NCBI GenBank assembly: GCA_010279815.1 | Contig: QEOQ01000503.1 | Location: 182,260 to 246,259 of the forward strand | Direction: 5' to 3' | Origin: Brachionus plicatilis | Lineage: Eukaryota; Rotifera; Eurotatoria; Ploima; Brachionidae | DNA length: 64,000 nucleotides | In this document: positions 45,883 through 55,176 of the stretch, piece after piece | How the letters are laid out: each line of letters starts with the position of its first letter | How positions within the stretch are numbered: position 1 is the first letter of the stretch | Made by a program: the position numbers and the translations under genes | Notes under the pieces: generated by a model | Database searches by the model: none | What the model was told of the DNA's origin: nothing | The model's input: the letters and a program-made list of their open reading frames with translations, nothing else

Positions 45883-46734
45883 ATTTATTTAGTGTGGAAA
45901 TTTTATTTTTGTTTATATATTCAGATTTTACATACAAAAATTAGATTTCATATTTTTATTTGACAATTAAAAATTATTTCAATTTTAAAAATAAAATTCA
46001 AGAAATTTTTTTTTAGTTCATTGATTTAATAAAATTGTTGTTAACGATGTGGACAATGATATGGGTTTAGCATTGTAATTAGAAATTCAGAAAATTTGTA
46101 TTTAGCATTATAAGTAAATTTTTTTATTACAAGTGAATAGCTTACTTCTTTTAATCTTAAAATCATATAAAACTATGAAGGATGTTTAGACCCACCATAA
46201 ATCCTTGAAAATTAGCTTGGGGTTCTGATGCATTATTAGCTATAAGCCAAGTACTTAATACTCGGATACAATTGCAATTTTTTTTTCAATTTCATTTTCA
46301 CTTTAACCCTTGGGTTTATAATGAAAATAAAAAACAAACCTTATAATTATCAAATTTTAATTCCAACTAATACTATAAGATTTATTAATTTACACAAAAT
46401 TTTTAAATATATTTATTAACTTTTTAACCCAACCATTTACACCAGAACATTATCGGATAGTTTGCGTGGTTTTATGGTTTAATCAAAAAAATTTAACATT
46501 CTAAAATGACAATAACGCTGTTAATTAATTTTTTTTGTTTTTGATCAATATTAAAAAAAAAATTTAAAGTTTGATATTCAAATTAAAATGTAATTGTTTT
46601 ATTCAGGTTTTTGGTTCAAAAATAAAGACTTGTTTTAATTTTTTAATTACTTTATCGATAATCTAAAAGGTAATAAAGGAAAACAGTGATTCTTTTTCTG
46701 TGCAGGTTTCAAACAAAACATCTATTCAAGACTG
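45883..46734. other. Symplekin 3' flank, no other gene
   Basis: The poly(A) signal AATAAA at 45990-45995 lies about 110 bp past the stop. The remainder up to the LTR fragment holds nothing I can identify. Confidence 0.4.
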
Positions 46735-46854
46735 TAAATAAATGAACAAACCAGCTACCAAGAGGAGAAGTATATTCTACTTGGACTCACTGGCAAGTGA
46801 AATAAAATATTCTTTTATTTATCCTTGCTTGTGTCCCCATTTGTTGGCGTGACA
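46735..46854 (+). repeat. Truncated 5' LTR
   Basis: Aligns with 49518-49637 with few differences (for example GGACTCACTGGCAAG against GGACCCACTGCCAAG). The first 140 bp of the LTR are missing; upstream sequence is unrelated. Confidence 0.85.
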
Positions 46855-47083
46855 TAATTGGTGGCAGCGGTGGTTGCAGCCAAAAAGTAAAAACTCAAAG
46901 AGAAAGTTTGAGTTCGCGGTAAACACCCTAACAGGTGGTACCTAAAGGGTATAACCGGACTTTTTCCGACTCTAATATTTAGGTTTGGATAAATCACTTC
47001 CAAAAAGAAGTTGCGGTCACTCTTTAAGGCGAAGGTCAAAATTTTTTCGATCTGCCAATAAACATAACCGCATTATAACTCAA

Positions 47084-48184
47084 ATGGATTGTGATAAGTT
47101 CAGAGGTGCTAAGGCATTATTTAGAACACTAGCCTGGTACAGCAAAGAAGGAATTACTTTTGATGAAGCTGCATTCAAGCGTTTCAGGTCAAATAAAACA
47201 AAAGAATTTGGTTATCTATTAAAATTCAACGAAGATTTTGGTTTCGACTGCGTTTGGTTATTCGTTGAAGAGTATTTCTCGAATCAAGACGAGTCCAAAT
47301 CATCTGACCATGAGATGAAATTTATTGAAAACCACCAGAATCACGAAATTTTTATGGACTGTGATGTGCTAGACGAGCTGAAACAAAACCTGTGTGGAAA
47401 AAATTGCGGTGACGTAAAAAAGACAAATTATGGAAAATCATTTATAAGCAGTGTTGAACCTCTGACAGGAAACGAAGACAATGTAGGGGAATGGTTTAAT
47501 CAATAAGATAGAATAGCTTACGCAAATGAGTGGTCAAGAGAAGAAAAAGGAAGGAAATTGCCTGTATGGTTAAAAGAAAAAGTTCTTAATATATGGTACG
47601 ATTTGGAGCAGATATATAAACATAACTACGAAATAGTGAGAAAAATGATAATCGACAAGATGGACAGATCAAATAATATAGCGTATCTCCAGGAATTTTT
47701 TAACAGAACTCAGAAAAATGGTGAATCAGTAGACGATTACTCAAGGACTTTAAAAAAGGCTTATAATAAAACATTTAAAGCTAGTATGAGTGAAGACGCA
47801 AACAAAGCATTATTAGGACGTTTAAGAACAGGAATTATTCCAGAAATTCAAAGAATCATGTGTACAACTGAGCCAGAGAGTTATGATGAAGCCGTAGAAA
47901 TGGCGAACAAAATTGAGAGATCGCTGGAGTTAAAAATTGATACAATGAATATTAATCAAGTGGAAAATGATCAGTTTATAGGAATAAGCGAATCAAAGGA
48001 TTATTCAACAAAAACATGGACTGGATTAAGAAAAAGAGACATTTCTCCATTTAGAAATAGGAGAAATCTTAAAATAGAAAAACAAAGATATGAAGGGAGT
48101 AGCAATAATCGGTCTGAATTGGCACATAAAAAATGCTACAGCTGTCAAAGATATGGACATTTAGCTAAGTATTGTGATTTTTAA
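47084..48184 (+). pseudogene. Gag-like polyprotein with zinc knuckle, interrupted by a stop
   Basis: First in-frame ATG is at 47084. The frame is cut by TAA at 47504-47506 and resumes in the same frame to TAA at 48182-48184. The capsid-like part contains YLQEFFNRTQKNGESVDDYS (tail of the retrotransposon gag domain). Near the C-terminus CYSCQRYGHLAKYC has the CX2CX4HX4C spacing of a nucleic-acid-binding zinc knuckle. Losing only one codon to a stop, with the frame kept, suggests a fairly young defect or a suppressed stop. Confidence 0.75.
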
Positions 48185-48697
48185 ACACGTAAACAGAGCT
48201 TAAACTCAAGGATACTCACAGTGCTAGATAAAAATGAACAAACTCCAAGGCAAACTACAGCTCCTTACGTAAAAATCAAAATAAATGGAAAAAACATTAC
48301 TGCAGCGCTAGATAGTGGAGCGGCAAAGACGATGATTAGTTCATCATTTGCGCGATTAATTAATGCAAATCCATTACAAACTAATAATCGTACTAAATGG
48401 ATATCAGTAAATGGAGGAAAACTAGTTTCAAAAGGTGAAATATTTACAAGAATATGTTTTGGAAATCATTCATTTATACAAAAATGTGAGGTAATAGATA
48501 ATTTGAGGTCTGATATGCTTTTGGGAACTGATATGCTACTTGAGAAGGAAGCTTTAATCGATTATAGAAATAAACAATTATGTTTTGGAAGAACAAAATT
48601 ACCTTTAATAATCGAAATTAAACAAAAATGGAAGACTCTATTAATTGACGACAAAGAATTTTTCAGTATGCAAAATAAAAGAAACATGGATAAATGA
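48185..48697 (+). pseudogene. Retroviral-type aspartic protease
   Basis: In frame with gag after its stop. NITAALDSGAAKTMIS contains the catalytic D-S-G-A box, and RSDMLLGTDMLLEKEALIDY matches the downstream I-L-G-x-D block of retropepsins. Ends at TGA 48695. No ATG needed if made by readthrough from gag. Confidence 0.75.
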
Positions 48698-49252
48698 TCA
48701 AAAACCAACGCATTTTCAGTAACGAAAGAAAACGATATTGCCAAACTTCAAAGTGAAGACAAGAATCCAAAAAATATCCTAAAAAGAATTGACAACAATG
48801 GAAATTTCAATAGATATTCAAAGGTAGATGGAATTCTTATCAAAAATTATAAGAAGTATTATTCAAAAATAATGCTTCCAGAGGTATTAATACCTAACAT
48901 TTTGCAAGATTTTTATAAAAATTAAAAAGGGAAAACAAGTCTTAAGAAAACATGTTCAAAGATAAGACAAAATTACATTTGGAAAAATATGTTTTCAGAC
49001 ATCAAAGATTACTTAAAAACAAGAAGAAACGGTACAAGAGATAATAAAAACTTTGATTGTAAGAAAGATTTTCAATCAGAAAAAGGATATAAAATTCCAG
49101 GAAATGAACAATGCTACAATCTATCTAAAGTGGAATCAAGAAATATGGCATGTAACGGAGCAAATCAATATGAAAAAAGAAATAACAATTTACTGCGAGA
49201 TCTAGGAAGCTTTGAAACAGAAAATGTGAAACAGAAATTCTGCAAACAATAA
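48698..49252 (+). pseudogene. Integrase N-terminal remnant
   Basis: After the protease the same frame gives MLPEVLIPNILQDFY, a stop (48923), then IRQNYIWKNMFSDIKDYLKT. This resembles the H2C2 zinc-binding domain of Gypsy integrases (pattern P-x-x-L...L-x-x-x-H ... I-x-x-x-Y-x-W-x-x-M-x-x-D-I-x-x-Y). The His and Cys ligands are not all present and the catalytic core is missing. Confidence 0.55.
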
Positions 49253-49377
49253 TATGGATCTGATTTTTTTTTATTTTATTTTTTATAAATTTTATTGTAG
49301 TACTTTGTTTTCAAAAAAAAATAATAATTTTATTCCAAATTTTTCTAAGAATGAAAAATTTTTAAACGAAAAGGGGA

Positions 49378-49637
49378 TGTCATACCCTTGGTATAACTCC
49401 TTTTTAAAAATATAATATCTTGAAAACAAAGTAACTTTATTATATTTTAAAGATGTCGTTTTTAAATATTGAAAGTTGATTGTGAAAACTTTATTAATGT
49501 GTTTAATCTTTTATTATAAATAAATGAACAAGCCAGCTACCAAGAGGAGAAGTATATTCTACTTGGACCCACTGCCAAGTGAAATAAAATATTCTTTTAT
49601 TTATCCTTGCTTGTGTCACCCATTTGTTGGCGTGACA
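49378..49637 (+). repeat. 3' LTR
   Basis: Begins TGTCATACCC just after the purine tract and ends GGCGTGACA, with 5-bp inverted termini TGTCA/TGACA. It contains AATAAA at about 49580. The right border touches LINE sequence directly. Confidence 0.85.
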
Positions 49638-49939
49638 TCGCTAATTCGATCGACTCTAGAATATGCGCCCCCAATTCAATCTTAAATCCAAATAATATAG
49701 CAAGACTTCAGGGAATACAATACAAAGCTTTACAAATTATATCTCAAGAGAAATTAAAATTTTCAAGTGCCTATTTACACCATCTCAGTGAAATGGAAAC
49801 TTTGGAAGATAGGCTTTTTTGGCTGGGTGAAAGGTACATTGAAAAAAATATTTTGGGATTTAACCCAATTATGCTCAACAACTTAAAACATACTACGGAC
49901 AGTAGGACGCCAATTGAAATGTTTATTCAATTAACGTAA
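49638..49939 (+). pseudogene. LINE reverse transcriptase C-terminal fragment
   Basis: Starting at the LTR border, a frame reads SLIRSTLEYAPP and, after a frameshift, LNPNNIARLQGIQYKALQII, then WLGERYIEKNILGFNP. This is the segment after the polymerase motifs in Jockey/CR1-type LINEs (pattern RSxLxYAxxxW ... LxxIQxxALRII). Ends at 49939 where a small inverted-repeat element begins. Confidence 0.65.
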
Positions 49940-50056
49940 TCATCCGAATTGAGTGACTTGTCTTTAAAATAGAGTACTCTATTTTAGTGACACGCTGTTA
50001 TAACATGTAAAAGATTCTATAGTGACATGTCAGTAAATTCGGATAATTACGTTAGA
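49935..50056. mobile_element. 122-bp MITE with central palindrome
   Basis: Ends AACGTAATCATCCGAATT and, inverted, AACGTAATTATCCGAATT. The interior contains the perfect 20-bp palindrome AAAATAGAGTACTCTATTTT at about 49969-49988. Non-coding. Confidence 0.6.
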
Positions 50057-50297
50057 TAAAAACATAACACCAAGACTTTTCTGATAGATCTTATTTTGTT
50101 TATTTTTACTTTTATATTTTTAGTCTTTAAAAACAAAAACTTTTTATTTTAAAAATCCAGCAACCAGAAGGCAAAAGAGCTAAGCTCAAGCCTTTTAAAA
50201 TCATTAAATAAACTATTGAAACTATTGAAACTATTAAAAAACTCTGCAATTAAATTGCGCAGTTGAATTAAATACTATTTAATGACGTGCATTTTAC

Positions 50298-50543
50298 CAG
50301 ACTTTTTTTAAGTCACAAAAATTTAAGTCAAAGTTATGACTTGCACAAAAATTTTTATCAATACCTGCTTAATCTGGACCAGCTTAAAGAATTTTTTTTC
50401 TAAATCTAGTTACATTAACAGACCACATAGGTCAAGATTAACAGTTAGGAATTTGGAAGCAACTACTTTACTGGTATCAAATATGGATTTATTAAATCAT
50501 CGACTTGACTTGACTTAAGACTTGTGACTTAAAAACAAGTCTG
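50298..50543. mobile_element. hAT-like MITE with perfect 8-bp target duplication
   Basis: Ends CAGACTTTTTTTAAGTCACA and, inverted, CAGACTTGTTTTTAAGTCAC. Flanked by CATTTTAC at 50290-50297 and again at 50544-50551. Eight-bp duplications are typical of hAT transposons. About 90% alike to the element at 62435-62693. Confidence 0.85.
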
Positions 50544-50551
50544 CATTTTAC

Positions 50552-51776
50552 TGCAAAATGTAGAGTTTTTGCACACTGATTTAATCAAATTCCATCCAAA
50601 ATTTATTAAAAAAATACAATTTGATCTGATTTTTTGATCCTTAACTTCAAAATGCCTTTATTTCTTAAAAAATTGTGAATTTTGACCCAAAAAAAAAATT
50701 TTAAAATTAAAATTACTTTTCACAGTAATTGTAATATTTTTTCAGTAAATTTTATTAGTTGATAAGCACAATTTTATACAGCTTGTATCACCAAAACTTA
50801 GTAAATGAAAAAAACTGCAAAAAATTAAACGATTTAAAAAATAATTAAATTGAAATTGAGTTACTGCAGTGACGAATTTTGGGTGATTCAAACTGTCTAT
50901 CAGTTGATAAATTTTGCAGAATAAATTTTAGAGTAAAACAAAAAATTACGGTGCCGATTATTAAAGGAATTTTTTTTGAATTTAATAAAAAAATAATTAT
51001 TTTTAAAATTTACAAGAAATTCAAATTTATCGAATTGTAAACAAAGCTTTCCTTTTCAAAAATAAAAGTTAACAGATACTTATGTTCTAGTTTTAAAATT
51101 AAAAATTTCAACACTACTTTTGATAAATTAGATAACAAATATCCTAACAAGTCTTTTTAAAAATAATATTAAATTTAAATAAATTTTCTCTTAAAATAAT
51201 ATTTTCGGCAATATTTCTACCTTTAATTTTATTTTCTCCCAGTCTTCCGTACTGGCCATATACAATTAATAGATATAGAGTGATGCATTAGTGAATGCGT
51301 AAAATATGACAATTATTACTCTTGTTATACCTAAAATTCTTGGAACTATTGTTCACCAAGTGAAAATGTTGTTTACAAAGGTAATCAATGCAAACAAACG
51401 AATAAATGTGATTTTCAGGGCGAAAAAATTATCTTTACTTTCATAATAAAATTTAAATTAAACAAACTGTAGAGTTAATTTTGAAACAGAAAATTAGTCA
51501 AATTTAAGCTTTTTTCTATGTTTAAACCAGAGTTGTTTAAAAGTCCGAAAAAAAAGTCCAAGTCAAGACTTTTTTTCTTTTTTTTTAATTTGCTAGATCA
51601 GGCTTCATATCAAAAAATTTATATAGTCTTGGGTTGTCTAATGGAATAGATTTGCCATATATCAGAATTTTGTTGCAATTTTTCAGTATTCAAAATTTTA
51701 AAGCCTGAACTTGGACTTATGAAGATTTTTGTGAGATTAAAGGTAAAATTTAAAATCGCTTGATTATTTACATTTA
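50552..51776. other. No gene; partial MITE end near 51528
   Basis: AT-rich non-coding. CAGAGTTGTTTAAAAGTCCG at 51528 looks like the left end of the same hAT-like family as 51785-52144, but no matching right end or duplication was found. Confidence 0.35.
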
Positions 51777-51784
51777 CTTGAAAT

Positions 51785-52144
51785 CAGAGTTGTTCATCAA
51801 GTCTCAAGTCTCAAGTCAAGTCCAAGTCACGATTTGACTTGAATTTCTTTTTCAGGAAAAAGTTAAAAAGTAACTTGAGTTGATGTGTTGTCTGATTTTA
51901 TTTTTACTAAATTATAGTTTAGGTAAAAATTGAATTTAGATTTTTTCTCTCTAAAATCTCTTTAACTTTTACATTTCTAATTGAATCATTTTGAAAAATA
52001 TAAAAAAAATTTTTGGAAAATATAAAAAAATCGAGTCAAGTTTAGACTTGACTTGAAAAATCTAAAAAAAGTCAAGTCAAGTTTAGACTTGACTTGACTT
52101 TTGGTCGAAAGACTTGAAAAATAGCGACTTGAGGAACAACTCTG
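51785..52144. mobile_element. 360-bp hAT-like MITE with perfect 8-bp target duplication
   Basis: Ends CAGAGTTGTTCATCAAGTC and, inverted, CAGAGTTGTTCCTCAAGTC (18 of 19). Flanked by CTTGAAAT at 51777-51784 and 52145-52152. The right half carries two tandem palindromes AAGTTTAGACTT, each within CAAG...CTTG repeats. Non-coding. Confidence 0.88.
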
Positions 52145-52289
52145 CTTGAAATCCATAAATCCTTAATGAAACTCAATTGCACTTAGGCTAATTACAGAGA
52201 TTTTTACTCATGTGAACATTCAAGAGGCTCAAACTTTATATCCTCAATAAAATTAGGAAGTTATGTTTTAAGAGATAAAGATATAATTA

Positions 52290-52505
52290 TTAAGTATAAT
52301 CCCAAATTCATCATTTTCAGAATTTTCCAGATTTATTGCAGAGCTTTTGCAGAATCAGTATATTGGTGGTACAAAGGATTTAACAGTTGCTACAATTAAC
52401 AGAGCATGTTTTGGTTCATCGGAACATAAGCTTAGGAATTTTTTTATTTTTTTTGGTTTTTTACCATTTTTCACCAGAGTTCACAATACCATAAAAATAA
52501 TGAAA
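52290..52505. repeat. Half copy of foldback MITE family B
   Basis: TTTATTGCAGAG and TTGGTGGTACAAAGGATTT match the right arm of the element at 3355-4048, followed by ACAGAGCATGTTTTGG and a decayed end TTCACAATACCA. Only one arm is present. Confidence 0.55.
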
Positions 52506-52739
52506 CAAGTCCAAAGAAAGGAGTTAGGAAAAAGCTTTCGCGTGATGAAAATGTAAAAATTATCAGACGGAATAAAAGTTAGCATTTCTATCGTTTTTAT
52601 TCAAATTTTATATCCAATTACTGCATCGAATTCAATTAATTTTTTTATATACTTTTTATAATTTTGCCTTTAATTTCTGCCATGAATATATACGTTAAAT
52701 ATCGGTAAATATAATTTAAAAACTAACAACTAAACAAAA

Positions 52740-53560
52740 AAAATCTTTAAGAACCCGGTTGTGATTCTCAATTGGTGAATTGTTCATTGCATCACAAGGA
52801 TCTATCAAGTAAGCTTTGCAATTTGAAAAGTCATTTTTAATCCATTGACTTTAAAAGTACTCACTGAATTCTTTTAAACCATTTTTCTTTCATTTTCTTA
52901 GAATTTTCTTAGTCATTTCTTTAAATGATATTAGGTTTATACAATCTCTCAATTTGTAATTGTCTTTATAGATTTGTTTTCTTGTAGTTTGATCATATTT
53001 TGTAGTATGGAGTTTGACATTTTGCATTATGTGAAAAAAACACATAATTAATGTACAAGCAAGATAAGACTTTAACAGCATTACGGATAGCATATGAACC
53101 ATCATGAACCATAAAATTTAGCTTAAAATCAACACCATAAATAGCAGCTATATTATTTAATGATTTTAAAAAATGCTCATAATCTACTTCTGCCTCATGT
53201 GAAGTTATCAACAACACCATTATTATTAACATCACCAATCTTTTGTCTTCGGTTCTTGATCAAGTTTTGAATTTTCTCTAAAGTTGGAACATTTGTTAAT
53301 GAAAATAATTCTTGATTTAATGTCAATTCAATGTGAATTTTTTTTGGTTTGGTGACATTTTTTTCCGAAATTATTTTTTCAATAACATCTTTGGAATTTA
53401 TCCCAACGCCTCTGTTATCATTTTCATCGTTTTCATCTAAGCTTTCAATTGGTTTTCGATTATGATCATTTGGTTTACCTGAAAAAACTTTGTTCTTTGG
53501 CGATTTTCAATTTTTTTTTGAAAATCACACTCATTGCATAATTTTGATGTTCATTTTCTA
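52740..53560 (-). pseudogene. Mutator-like (MULE) transposase relic
   Basis: - strand pieces: KKIHIELTLNQELFS with IQNLIKNRRQ (about 53240-53380), then ITSHEAEVDYEHFLKSL and FMVHDGSYAIRNAVK (53238-52993), then in another frame MCFFHIMQNVKLHT (about 53045). The order E-x-x-x-x-Y-x-x-F-L ... D-G-x-x-A-I-x-N-A ... C-x-x-H is that of the MULE transposase domain, with the D-G-x-x-A-I block holding a catalytic Asp. Frameshifts and stops throughout. Confidence 0.65.
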
Positions 53561-53963
53561 TATATACTAACCATTTTACAGGCTTTATAAATACTGAAAC
53601 TAAATATTTGTCAGCTTGCCATTCTGGTACTTTTCACAGACATTAAGTAATCATTATAACCATTTTGATTATCACAAGTTTGAATCAATTTCCATTTCAA
53701 TAATTTTGGAATTTTGAAAAAATTTATAATTTTTTTTTTAATTTTTCAGTCGTTTAAAATTAAACGCTTGCAAAATACTTATAAAATTTGAAAATTTTTT
53801 TTGGTTGACTTTACCCGAGTATTATTTGACTTTATCAGATATAAGAATTTTTTGTATGACTTTCCCAGAAACAAAAGTCGTTTTTATGATTTTCTCGGTT
53901 GGGCATAAAAAAAATTTTCATATGAGTTTCACAGATTTTTATTTGACTTTAAACCTCACCGAG

Positions 53964-54225
53964 AATGGTGCAACATTCAAAGTTGCATCAACTGTAAAAG
54001 TCTGCTAATGATGTGCAAAATCTCTGCAAAATGCACCACGCTCGATTTTATTGAAATTTAATTTCTGCTAAACTCTGCAAATTTAACAGACCTTGATATT
54101 TAATGAAACTTTGAATGTTGCACTATGTTGCATTTACAGAACTAAGTTTAAACCTTAAGACTAAGTTATTCAATTTTTTAAAATTTTTTTCTGTTATTTT
54201 AATAATTTTGTACTAAATTCGATAA
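53964..54225. repeat. Foldback MITE family A, 5'-truncated copy
   Basis: Begins inside the left arm at ATGGTGCAACATTCAAAGTT and keeps the core and right arm (TTGAATGTTGCACTATGTTG, AGTTTAAACCTTAAGAC) to about TTTTGTACTAAATTCG. The outer left arm is missing. Confidence 0.65.
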
Positions 54226-55176
54226 TGTAAATAGATAATTTACAAGAATTATAACTTATTCTGAAGCATTTTGAAAGTGACATCGCAAATGAAAAATTTT
54301 TAAAAAATTTGGAAGCGCTTTAAATTCAGAAAAATTCATTTGATATCATTTTTTATTTAGGAAAATATTCATTTTATAATTCTAAAAAACAAGAAATCTT
54401 AGGCAAAATGAAAAAAAATTTACATTTGCCAAATCTTATTTACTTTCAAATTCATTGTTTAAATTTCCCATAACTTTTATTTATTTTTGTTTTTAATATT
54501 TTTAGCAATCTCTAAAAATAAAAATACAAATTCAAAAAATTTACCTAGTGCCTTTATAATCGTCTTAAAAATTTTTAGAATTAAATTAGGGTAATATTAA
54601 ATCAGTGAAAACACTAAATGGACCGACATTTTTTGAGTTCTTTTAAATTTAAAAGTAAAATAAATATGGAATTAAAATAAATCAATTGAAATTTATCGGC
54701 AAAGTTAAAATTTTACTCATTTAAATTTTGCTCAATCTTGCTCAATAATAAATTGTCATTTTTGAAGAAGAACTTCGGTCAGATTTTCAAAAAAAGAAGT
54801 AAGGGTATGTTTAGGAATCAAAAAAAACCCTTCCATAAAATTCTGATTGTAAATTAAATAAAAAAGTATAATGAAGGACGTTATTTAATGTTAACAATAA
54901 ATCACATGAACTTTCTTTAATCTATTAGAGATTTTTTTTAGATATAGCCATCAGTAATTTTAATTTTGTAGCCAAAAAGAAATCGTTTACTGTGGATAGA
55001 GTTTTCAAATTTTAAATTATTTTCACACTTTATTTGCTAATCGCTCGTTTTTATTTGATTCAAAAAATTAATGTTCTAATAAAAAGTTTTTTAAAGTTGA
55101 ATTTAATAATTAAAAGTTTTGTAAAAAAAAATTCTATGTATTAAAATGTTAAATGAACTTTGAATTAATTATTTCA
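54226..55176. other. 3' flank of the polycystin gene, no other feature
   Basis: AT-rich; no exon or repeat recognised. Presumably contains the 3' UTR of the - strand polycystin gene in its right part. Confidence 0.35.

Larger units (their letters stand above)
46735..49637 (+). mobile_element. LTR retrotransposon, Gypsy-like, lacking reverse transcriptase
   Basis: The 3' LTR spans 49378-49637 (260 bp, TGTCA...TGACA). The last 120 bp of the same LTR recur at 46735-46854 as a truncated 5' LTR. A primer-binding site TGGTGGCAGCGGTGG begins at 46859 and a purine tract AAAAGGGGA precedes the 3' LTR. Between them one reading frame carries gag with zinc knuckle, an aspartic protease and the N-terminal zinc-binding part of integrase, with four in-frame stops (47504, 48182, 48695, 48923) but no frameshift. 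Reverse transcriptase and RNase H are absent. Confidence 0.85.

Noticed and set aside
46555..46734. Missing upstream part of the 5' LTR
   Set aside because: Compared with 49378-49517, no similarity could be seen, so the 5' LTR is truncated rather than diverged.
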